Origin: Mucilaginibacter sp. | GTDB taxonomy: Bacteria; Bacteroidota; Bacteroidia; Sphingobacteriales; Sphingobacteriaceae | NCBI GenBank assembly: GCA_031292485.1 | Contig: JARLHA010000023.1 | Coordinates: 1 to 64,000, forward strand | Direction: 5' to 3' | Length of the DNA stretch: 64,000 bases | Shown here: positions 55,037 to 61,623 of the stretch, one piece after another | Layout of the letters: every line of letters begins with the position of its first letter | Numbering within the stretch: position 1 is the stretch's first letter | Translations under genes and position numbers: made by a program | The notes under the pieces: model-generated | The model's input: only the letters and a program-made list of their open reading frames with translations | What the model was told of the DNA's origin: nothing | Database searches by the model: none

Positions 55037-55761
55037 TTTTTTAATTTACCGGTTACCAGTGGCTCAAGCAGGTTAGTCCAAATCTGATACATTTTTTTTG
55101 AGGGGTGCAGGCTGTCGGTTGCCAGCAATGTAGTATCTGTCGCCGCCAGCCGGGAAACGTCGGTGACGTTTATGTAGTTAGCCCCTGCCTGTAGTGTAAT
55201 GCTTTTATTAACATCATTAAAAAGGTCTATTTGCGGGCCGATTGTACTTTCCTGCCCTTTCGCAAAGGGCGTTACTCCCCAATCCGGTATCGACAAAACA
55301 AAAACATGGCTTGCTTTGCCACCCGTTAAATTGATGGCGGTGTTTAATATTTGAGCAAATTTCAATCGGTAATCACTAACACCCAGCCCTTTTGCTTCGT
55401 CGTTTACGCCGATCATCAGCGTAACTATTCCAAATTTTGTATTGCTGACTGCGCTTCCGTCCATTGCATTTATTAAGTCCCCGGTTGTCCAGCCTGGTTT
55501 GGCAATTTCAATTGGAGGCAGTATATGAAAGGATCGGGCGTTTAATATGCTATCCAACAGGTAGGGGTAGGTGTCATGCAGGTTTACTTCCACCCCTGCA
55601 GTATACGAATCACCCAAGGCCAGGTAATTAAGTGTATCTGAAATTGTTATTTTTGTGGTATCAGAAGTTTTAACAGTAACTACCGCAGGAACAACCACCG
55701 CCTTTTTGGTGCAACCGGTTAACCCGGCAAGTACTATCAGAACAGGCAGAAATCGTTTCAT
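55033..55761 (-). CDS. SGNH/GDSL hydrolase lipoprotein 1
   Basis: 242 residues. The lipobox LAGLTGC gives a lipidated Cys near residue 17. The SGNH fold has block I LALGDSYTAGVEV (nucleophile Ser), block III LMIGVNDEAKGLG (Asn), and block V DSLHPSKKM (Asp, His). Esterases or lipases of this family act on acyl or acetyl groups of lipids and glycans; the substrate here is unknown. It is a tandem duplicate of the neighbouring gene, 35 bp apart, and its 3' end overlaps the class V aminotransferase by 4 bp. Confidence 0.92.
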   Translation of the reverse strand: MKRFLPVLIVLAGLTGCTKKAVVVPAVVTVKTSDTTKITISDTLNYLALGDSYTAGVEVNLHDTYPYLLDSILNARSFHILPPIEIAKPGWTTGDLINAMDGSAVSNTKFGIVTLMIGVNDEAKGLGVSDYRLKFAQILNTAINLTGGKASHVFVLSIPDWGVTPFAKGQESTIGPQIDLFNDVNKSITLQAGANYINVTDVSRLAATDTTLLATDSLHPSKKMYQIWTNLLEPLVTGKLKN

Positions 55762-55796
55762 AACACATTGCCAAAAGACCTATTATTTTTAGCTGC

Positions 55797-56519
55797 TCAT
55801 TTTTTCAATTCAGCTGCCACCATTGGCGCCAGCTCGTTAATCCACAATAAATACATTTTACCTGAAGGGTGCAGGCCATCGTTGGCAATTAAGGTTAGAT
55901 CGTTGGCTGCGGTACGTGATATCGCCGTAATATCGAGGTAATTAACCCCGGCTTTAAGGCTTATAGATTTGTTAATAGCATTAAACTGATCTATTTCAGG
56001 TCCTATTTCACCGTCACGCCCACCGGCAAACGGTGTTACGCCGTAATCCGGTATCGACAAAACAAAAACCCTGCTGGTATTGCCGTTGGCAAAAGTTATA
56101 GCTGTGTTTAAAACCTGGCTAAATTTTATTTTATAATTATCCTGGCTTAAGCCCTGGAACTGGTCGTTTACACCGATCAAAAGGGTGACAAAGTCGAATT
56201 TTTTACCAGTGATGCCACTATTGGCAATTGCCGCGATCAGGTTATCCGTAGTCCAGCCGGTGGTGGCAATAATTTTCGGAATTTCGATATTGTAGGAATT
56301 GTTTCTTAATGCACCGGTAAGCTGGAATGGGTATGATTCAGAAGGAGGGACCGCTTCGCCTATGGTATACGAATCGCCTAAAGCAAGATAAGATAAAGAG
56401 TCCGTCATTGGTTTTGTTTTGACTATCGTGTCAGTAGCAGTTAGTTGGGCAACACCGGCATTTTTGTTACATCCTGATAATGCCGTTATTGCAATTAATA
56501 TAATTTGTAATGCTTTCAT
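55797..56519 (-). CDS. SGNH/GDSL hydrolase lipoprotein 2
   Basis: 240 residues; a close paralogue of the adjacent gene with the same order. The signal peptide has lipobox ITALSGC, then LALGDSYTIGEAV, LLIGVNDQFQGLS and DGLHPSGKM. The blocks between (IPKIIATTGWTTDNLIAAI versus IEIAKPGWTTGDLINAM) align, supporting a tandem duplication. The product should sit in the outer or inner membrane facing the periplasm. The start overlaps the lipB stop by 4 bp, which couples it to lipB and the phosphopantetheinyl transferase upstream. Confidence 0.92.
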   Translation of the reverse strand: MKALQIILIAITALSGCNKNAGVAQLTATDTIVKTKPMTDSLSYLALGDSYTIGEAVPPSESYPFQLTGALRNNSYNIEIPKIIATTGWTTDNLIAAIANSGITGKKFDFVTLLIGVNDQFQGLSQDNYKIKFSQVLNTAITFANGNTSRVFVLSIPDYGVTPFAGGRDGEIGPEIDQFNAINKSISLKAGVNYLDITAISRTAANDLTLIANDGLHPSGKMYLLWINELAPMVAAELKK

Positions 56520-57241
56520 ACCATCTCCATATTGAACAATACGGAAATATGGTGTTTAAGGATTTTTTTTACTTCAATTATATCAACTTCGTACCCCAGC
56601 TCTCTTTGCATTGAGGTTACATCTTTGTCATCAATACCGCAGGGGACTATATTTTTAAAATAATCGAGATTGGTATTCACATTAAAAGCCAGGCCGTGCA
56701 TGGTTACCCACCTGCTGCACCTGACCCCTAAGGCGCAAATTTTTCGGGCCTTGTCATTATCTGCATCAAACCAAACACCTGTATACCCCGGGTAACGGCC
56801 GGCACTCAGGCCAAAATCGGATAGGGTTAGTATTACCGCTTCTTCAAGCGTGCGCAGATATAAATGTATGTCGGTAAAAAAATTGTCAAGGTCGAGGATA
56901 GGATAGGAGACGATTTGCCCGGGGCCGTGGTAGGTGATGTCGCCGCCGCGGTTAATAGGGTAATAGGAAGCATGTTTTTCAATTAGTCCCTTTTCGTCTA
57001 AAAGCAAATGTTCGGCTTTGCCGCTTTTGCCCAGTGTATAAACGTGGGGGTGTTCGCAAAATATGAGGTAATTCGGGGTTAACGTTTCCTCTTCATATTC
57101 ATCGCCTTCAGTGCCGGCTTTGCGATTGCGTATCTCCGTTTTTAAATTTACGATAGCCGAAAATATATCTTCCTGTTTATCCCAGGCCTGTTTATAGTCA
57201 ACCAGTCCCCAATCTTGCGCGATAACCTTTTTATTTTTCAT
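56516..57241 (-). CDS. lipB: Lipoyl(octanoyl) transferase
   Basis: 241 residues. Transfers octanoyl from acyl-carrier protein to the lipoyl domains of 2-oxo-acid dehydrogenases and GcvH. Motifs seen: NRGGDITYHGPGQIVSYPIL, the Lys in ARKICALGVRCSRWVTMHGLAFNVN, and the Cys in IVPCGIDDKDVTSM. Length is normal for Bacteroidota. The start region overlaps the phosphopantetheinyl transferase gene by 11 bp, and its stop overlaps the SGNH gene by 4 bp, so all four minus-strand genes form one operon. Acyl-carrier chemistry links it to the transferase. Confidence 0.95.
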   Translation of the reverse strand: MKNKKVIAQDWGLVDYKQAWDKQEDIFSAIVNLKTEIRNRKAGTEGDEYEEETLTPNYLIFCEHPHVYTLGKSGKAEHLLLDEKGLIEKHASYYPINRGGDITYHGPGQIVSYPILDLDNFFTDIHLYLRTLEEAVILTLSDFGLSAGRYPGYTGVWFDADNDKARKICALGVRCSRWVTMHGLAFNVNTNLDYFKNIVPCGIDDKDVTSMQRELGYEVDIIEVKKILKHHISVLFNMEMV

Positions 57242-57881
57242 TTTCTTTGCCTTTCACGTAACCTACCATATAATCATGGTATTGCATATAGCCCACTTCA
57301 TATGCAATATCTATATTATCTTTTTTCAGCCTGGCATTCACAATGCCGTGGCCCTCAAAATTAAACGGCTCCAAGAAGATGTTATGCAAAAACGAAACTT
57401 CCTTTTGGCCGAAACATTTATATACTGCCTCCTTTACGCACCAGCAAACATATAGCTCCTCTATCCTCCGGTCGGGCGAAATAAAATCAAGTTCTTCTTT
57501 CCGCATAAACTTGTGGGCGATGCGTTCAACCTTTTGCTTCACCTGCTCAATATCAATTCCGACAGGCTCCTTGCTGATCATTACCGCAGCATAGTCGAAG
57601 GAATGGCTTAGCGAAATATGGTAGGGAAGGTGTACCAGGTAGGGTTTGCCGTGGGCATCCACCTTGCAATCGATATATTCATCCGTGCGCAGCATTTTAC
57701 GCAGCAAAACGCGCGTACCTAACCAGTGCAGGTTGCGCTTGCCTATTTTAAGCTGCTCGTAATAAGCCTTCTCTTCGTCGTTTAATTGGAGTTGGCTGTA
57801 CAGATCCTCAGCCTCTTCCTCAATCTTCCAGATCGCAAATTCGGTATCATCATCAACCTGCTGCCTGTATGCTATCGCCAT
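57231..57881 (-). CDS. 4'-phosphopantetheinyl transferase superfamily protein
   Basis: 216 residues. The Sfp-type signature GIDIEQVKQKVERIAHKFM (Mg-binding Asp and Glu) and WCVKEAVYKCFGQKE are present. It transfers 4'-phosphopantetheine from CoA to a serine of acyl-carrier or peptidyl-carrier proteins. It is a longer, Sfp-like form rather than AcpS. The target is unknown; the linked lipB suggests general acyl-carrier metabolism. It is the first gene of the minus-strand operon. The gap upstream (57882-57978) separates it from a divergent phyH gene. Confidence 0.92.
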   Translation of the reverse strand: MAIAYRQQVDDDTEFAIWKIEEEAEDLYSQLQLNDEEKAYYEQLKIGKRNLHWLGTRVLLRKMLRTDEYIDCKVDAHGKPYLVHLPYHISLSHSFDYAAVMISKEPVGIDIEQVKQKVERIAHKFMRKEELDFISPDRRIEELYVCWCVKEAVYKCFGQKEVSFLHNIFLEPFNFEGHGIVNARLKKDNIDIAYEVGYMQYHDYMVGYVKGKENEK

Positions 57882-57978
57882 AAAAGTAAAATTGCAAAAA
57901 GGTTGCCAAACTTATATCAAATAAACCTAAATTGTATCGCTTTTTAGCAATTATAAACCAGGACTTAAAAAAATTACC

Positions 57979-58833
57979 ATGCTAACAGAAATATTGACGC
58001 CTGCACAGGTGGGGCTTTACCATCAGCAGGGATACCTCATTTTAAAAGGCTTTTTTAATCCCGAAGAAATAAGCAAGTTATACCAAACCGCGCTTGACGA
58101 CAACGCCATGCGCAACAACGCTTTGGATGTAAACGACAAAAGCGGCAAAAAAAGCAAACTGTCGTTATGGTTTACGCCCGGCAATGATATTTTTGGATAT
58201 ATGACCCGTAGCGAAAAGATGATCAGTGCGGTAAAGCAGTGCCTGGGCGGCGACGCACCGGTTTGCCACTTCCACTCCAAACTCATGCAAAAGGAACCTA
58301 AGGTAGGTGGGGCCTGGGAATGGCACCAGGATTACGGCTACTGGTACAAAAACCAGTTTATGTTCCCTGATGAACTCATAAGCGTGATGGTGGCCCTGAC
58401 AGAAGCCAACAAGGAGAACGGCTGCCTGCAGGTGATCAAAGGCTCGCACAAGCTGGGCCGCGTTAACCACGGTTTTGCCGGTGAACAAACCGGGGCTGAT
58501 ATGGTGATGGTAAATAATGCCCTAAAAACAATGGAGCTGGTTTATGTCGAACTGGAGCCCGGCGACGCCCTCATCTTCCATAGTAACCTGCTGCACCGCT
58601 CGGAGGCTAATTTGTCTGATCGTCCGCGATGGTCTATTATTTCTTGCTATAACCTGCAATCTAATTTGGCATACAATGAAACTTCCACGGCTTATAAAGT
58701 GCCGGTTGAGGTAGTGCCCGATAGCGCCATATTGGACTGGGAGGCAGAGTCCCTATCAAATGCCGATTTCCTGAAAAAAGAAAACGACCCCGGCCTGAAA
58801 GACACCGGCTGGGAAAAACAGGTGGAGGTTTAA
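57979..58833 (+). CDS. Phytanoyl-CoA dioxygenase family oxygenase
   Basis: A 284-residue Fe(II)/2-oxoglutarate-dependent oxygenase. The iron triad is visible as HxD in WEWHQDYGYWYKN and a distal His in LLHRSEANLSDRPRWSII, where the Arg would bind 2-oxoglutarate. Typical family opening: LYHQQGYLILKGFFNPEEISKLYQ. The substrate is unknown. It lies upstream of a Gfo/Idh oxidoreductase across the perfect-stem element E11, so the two may be functionally linked in catabolism of a sugar or hydroxy compound. The region is GC-rich compared with the rest of the window. Confidence 0.9.
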   Translation: MLTEILTPAQVGLYHQQGYLILKGFFNPEEISKLYQTALDDNAMRNNALDVNDKSGKKSKLSLWFTPGNDIFGYMTRSEKMISAVKQCLGGDAPVCHFHSKLMQKEPKVGGAWEWHQDYGYWYKNQFMFPDELISVMVALTEANKENGCLQVIKGSHKLGRVNHGFAGEQTGADMVMVNNALKTMELVYVELEPGDALIFHSNLLHRSEANLSDRPRWSIISCYNLQSNLAYNETSTAYKVPVEVVPDSAILDWEAESLSNADFLKKENDPGLKDTGWEKQVEV

Positions 58834-58838
58834 CTACA

Positions 58839-58902
58839 AAGTCTTAAGTCGGGAGTCTAAAGTCTTACTTTTTTGACTTAAGACTTTAGACTCCCGACTA
58901 AC
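58839..58902. repeat. Heptad inverted-repeat element E11 with perfect 21-bp stem
   Basis: Positions 58847-58867 pair perfectly with 58879-58899 (21 bp, 11-nt loop containing a T-run). Left heptads are AAAGTCT, TAAGTCG, GGAGTCT, AAAGTCT; right heptads are GACTTAA, GACTTTA, GACTCCC, GACTAAC. It uses the same word family as E10 after groEL. It may act as a hairpin between the two genes. Confidence 0.85.
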
Positions 58903-58925
58903 ACAATTTTAAAAATTAAAGAATA

Positions 58926-60113
58926 ATGAACATAGCAATGTTAGGATCCGGGTTTATTGCCCGTTTTTATGCAGACTCGCTGCAGGCGCAGCGCGCAAAA
59001 GATTCCCTCATCAGTGTTTACTCACGGAATATTGATAAAGCCAAAAAATTTGCCGATGATTACCACCTCAGTTTTTATTCGGATGATATGGACACCGTGG
59101 TTAGCCGGCACGATGTGGATGCCGTGGTGATCTCGCTGCCCAATAACCTGCACGAAGCGGCCGTGGCTGCCTGCGCGAGGGCCAAGAAACACGTGTTATG
59201 CACCAAACCCCTTGGCCGCAATGCCGCCGAAGCCAAACGCATGCTGGATATGGTAGAAGAAGCCGGCATTATGGGCGGCTACCTCGAGGATCTGTGCTAC
59301 ACCCCAAAATTCCTTAAGTCCGTAAAGGCGGTGCATGATGGTAACATCGGCAAGGTGCTTTGGGCAAAATCAAGGGAGGCGCACCCCGGCCCGCATAGCG
59401 ACTGGTTTTGGGATCATGAGCAATCAGGCGGTGGCTGCATGGTAGATCTGGGCTGCCATTGCATCGAGATCAGCCGTGGTTTCATTGGTAAGAATATCCG
59501 CCCCGTAGAGGTAATGTGCTGGGCCGCTACACAGGTACACCCCATCAAGGCCGAAGACAGCGCCATTGGCCTGGTAAAATACGCCAACGGCGCCATCGGG
59601 CAGTTCGAGGTGAGCTGGTGCTTTCGTGGGGGGATGGACCTGCGCGACGAAGTAATGGGCACCGAAGGCACCATCTGGCTCAATAACTTCCTGCGCACCG
59701 GCTTCGAGATGTTTAGTACCGGCAAGGGGGGCTATGTGGCCGAGAAAGCCGAAAGCAGCAGCGGCTGGCTGTTCCCCGTCGGGGATGAGGTACACGAGCT
59801 GGGCTATACCAATATGTTTACCGATATGTTTAACGCCATCGAAAACAAAACCGAGCCCCTCGAAACCTTTTACGACGGCTATATCGTTAATGCCATTATT
59901 GATGCCTGCTACCTGTCGGCCAAAACCGGCAAATGGGAGCCTGTACAAATTGAAGGCTGGCGCGGCGATCAAACCGACGACTACGGCTCCAACTTCGCCT
60001 CCTACGATGACGACCACTACCTCATCAAAAAAGAGATCCTCCCCAACGGCGACCGCAAACTGATCCTCAAACATAAAGTTACCGGTGAGGTAGTGGCGCT
60101 GGATGTGGCGTAG
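58926..60113 (+). CDS. Gfo/Idh/MocA family oxidoreductase
   Basis: A 395-residue NAD(P)-dependent sugar or inositol dehydrogenase-type protein. The Rossmann motif is MLGSGFIARFYADSLQ, the nucleotide-fold end CTKPLGRNAAEAKRMLDM (normally EKP), and the C-terminal domain has DLGCHCIEISRGFIGK. The substrate is unknown. Codon use is distinctly GC-rich (the line 59161-59220 has 38 of 60 G or C), unlike most genes here. It is probably co-transcribed with phyH upstream; the REP-like element 60131-60209 follows at 17 bp. Confidence 0.9.
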   Translation: MNIAMLGSGFIARFYADSLQAQRAKDSLISVYSRNIDKAKKFADDYHLSFYSDDMDTVVSRHDVDAVVISLPNNLHEAAVAACARAKKHVLCTKPLGRNAAEAKRMLDMVEEAGIMGGYLEDLCYTPKFLKSVKAVHDGNIGKVLWAKSREAHPGPHSDWFWDHEQSGGGCMVDLGCHCIEISRGFIGKNIRPVEVMCWAATQVHPIKAEDSAIGLVKYANGAIGQFEVSWCFRGGMDLRDEVMGTEGTIWLNNFLRTGFEMFSTGKGGYVAEKAESSSGWLFPVGDEVHELGYTNMFTDMFNAIENKTEPLETFYDGYIVNAIIDACYLSAKTGKWEPVQIEGWRGDQTDDYGSNFASYDDDHYLIKKEILPNGDRKLILKHKVTGEVVALDVA

Positions 60114-60130
60114 GTAATGAAGATAAACAG

Positions 60131-60209
60131 GGGTGTCACCCTGAGCCTGTCGAAGGGCGCGCGTAGAGGCCATTGCCCGCATGCTTCGACTGAGCTCAGC
60201 ATGACACCC
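60131..60209. repeat. REP-like palindrome between the oxidoreductase gene and dcd
   Basis: GGGTGTCACCCTGAGCCTGT-type left arm (60131-60157) and right arm GCTTCGACTGAGCTCAGCAT-type (60182-60209) are imperfect inverted copies (about 20 of 25 positions pair), ending in GACACCC. The CTGAGCxTGTCGAAGG core is a common dispersed repeat in bacterial genomes. It encodes nothing. Confidence 0.75.
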
Positions 60210-60348
60210 ATTTTTTATTCTACTACAATCCTGGTCCGGAACTCCTTTCCCCTTTTTCTTTCCACAATTCCCCAAAACTTTTGTTAAAAACATAGCCTTG
60301 CTGTGCGTGCTAATTAGTTCTAATTTAGCCGTTCCAACGGCTGACCCC

Positions 60349-60885
60349 ATGATACTATCAGACAAGCGCATTTTAGAAGAAATGGAGCAGGGATCCATCA
60401 TTATTGAGCCTTTCAGGCGCGAATGTTTGGGCACCAATTCCTACGACGTACACCTCGGCAAACACCTGGCTACCTACCGCGACCGCGTGCTGGATGCCAA
60501 GCTGCATAACGAGGTGGTGGCTTTCGAGATCCCTAAAGATGGCTTTGTCCTGCAGCCTAATACCCTTTACCTGGGCGTTACCCAGGAGTATACCGAAACC
60601 CACCTGCATGTGCCCTTCCTCGAAGGCAAATCAAGCACGGGGAGGCTGGGCATCGACATACACGCCACCGCCGGCAAGGGCGATGTAGGCTTCTGCAATA
60701 CCTGGACGCTCGAGATCAGCTGCACCCAGCCGGTAAAGGTTTATACCGGCATGCCCATCGGCCAGCTCATTTACTTTGTGGTGGAAGGCGAGATCGAAAC
60801 GTTTTATAATACCAAGGACAATGCCAAATACAACGTGCCCAGCACACGCCCCGTTGAGAGCATGATGTGGAAGAATGTTTTTTAG
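60349..60885 (+). CDS. dcd: dCTP deaminase
   Basis: The 178-residue trimeric enzyme converts dCTP to dUTP and ammonia, feeding dTMP synthesis with dut. Motifs: GTNSYDVHLGKHLATYRD, VPFLEGKSSTGRLGIDIHATAGKGDVGFCNTWTLE, and the C-terminal YNVPSTRPVESMMWKN. The frame is open further upstream (60298), but the ATG at 60349 gives the family's normal N-terminus (MILSDKRILEEMEQG). It is GC-rich like its upstream neighbour. It stands alone after the REP-like element, followed by a repeat-rich gap. Confidence 0.95.
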   Translation: MILSDKRILEEMEQGSIIIEPFRRECLGTNSYDVHLGKHLATYRDRVLDAKLHNEVVAFEIPKDGFVLQPNTLYLGVTQEYTETHLHVPFLEGKSSTGRLGIDIHATAGKGDVGFCNTWTLEISCTQPVKVYTGMPIGQLIYFVVEGEIETFYNTKDNAKYNVPSTRPVESMMWKNVF

Positions 60886-61623
60886 AGTCAGTAAAGTCCG
60901 GAAGTCCGGAAGACGGAAAAGAGTTGAAGCCGGAAGGGTTAGGGGGACTAAGGTAACGATCCCGCGACGCAAGCGTTCCAGCGTTCCATTTTTTTCACGC
61001 GCGGAACACCCCGGAACGTTGTGAAACACGCTCATTGTCAGCGCGTTTCATCTTTTAACAAATTATCACACTTGCCTAAGTGTCTGATAATCAGTGCTTG
61101 TAAAATCAACTTTTTTGACAATATCTCTGCAATCTACTGGTTGTCAATTATTTCCTGTTTCATGAAAGGACTTAAAACCCGACATTGGTGCCCTCAGCAA
61201 CTTCCCGCGTTTATGGCGACCTATATCCGGCTTAAGACTTTCGACTTAGAAAACCGCCACCGAAACTCCCTCCCATCGGGATGGGTGCGGCTGGCCGTGT
61301 AGTGGCGGGGCGGGGTTTCGCCGCCATGTTGCCGTTTATGGTCGACCCGGAAACCGCCGCTGTTGCGTGTTATCACCAACAGCTGATCAAACCATGGGCG
61401 TTGCCCCCGCTGGAAGAAGCGTGGGCCCGTGCTATCCATTCATACGCCAGCAGGCCTTAGTCACGGCCTGCGCTATTGCCCCGCGCCTTGGCCGGTATCC
61501 ATTGCTATCACTAACGCGGGTATCAGCAATTAAGGTCACAATATAATAATGCGAATAAGTTAGTAATTTACAATTATCATATATGCTTTAAAAGTTGTTA
61601 CTTTAAAAAAATCAATGATCTAA
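60886..61623. other. Non-coding, repeat-rich gap between dcd and the helicase gene
   Basis: This 738-bp stretch has no supported gene. It holds a heptad/octad word array (AGTCCGGA repeated, 60891-60915), a hairpin TTATCA-CACTT ... AAGTG-TC-TGATAA (61063-61090), three heptads CTTAAGA, CTTTCGA, CTTAGAA (61231-61251), and a GC-rich block about 61255-61540 that resembles a dispersed repeat. The plus frame 61021-61302 and minus frame 61221-61439 are low-complexity and not believed. Composition changes to AT-rich from about 61540. Confidence 0.6.

Noticed and set aside
59424-60437. 337-codon open frame on the minus strand opposite the Gfo/Idh gene
   Set aside because: It mirrors a GC-rich gene, where antisense frames stay open by chance. 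Its residues show no family motif, while the plus strand has a clear Rossmann protein.
61021-61302. 93-codon plus-strand frame in the dcd-helicase gap
   Set aside because: Runs through hairpins and heptad words; no domain and no promoter.
61221-61439. 72-codon minus-strand frame in the GC-rich block
   Set aside because: Low-complexity, Arg/Gly/His-rich translation typical of repeats; overlaps the other false frame.
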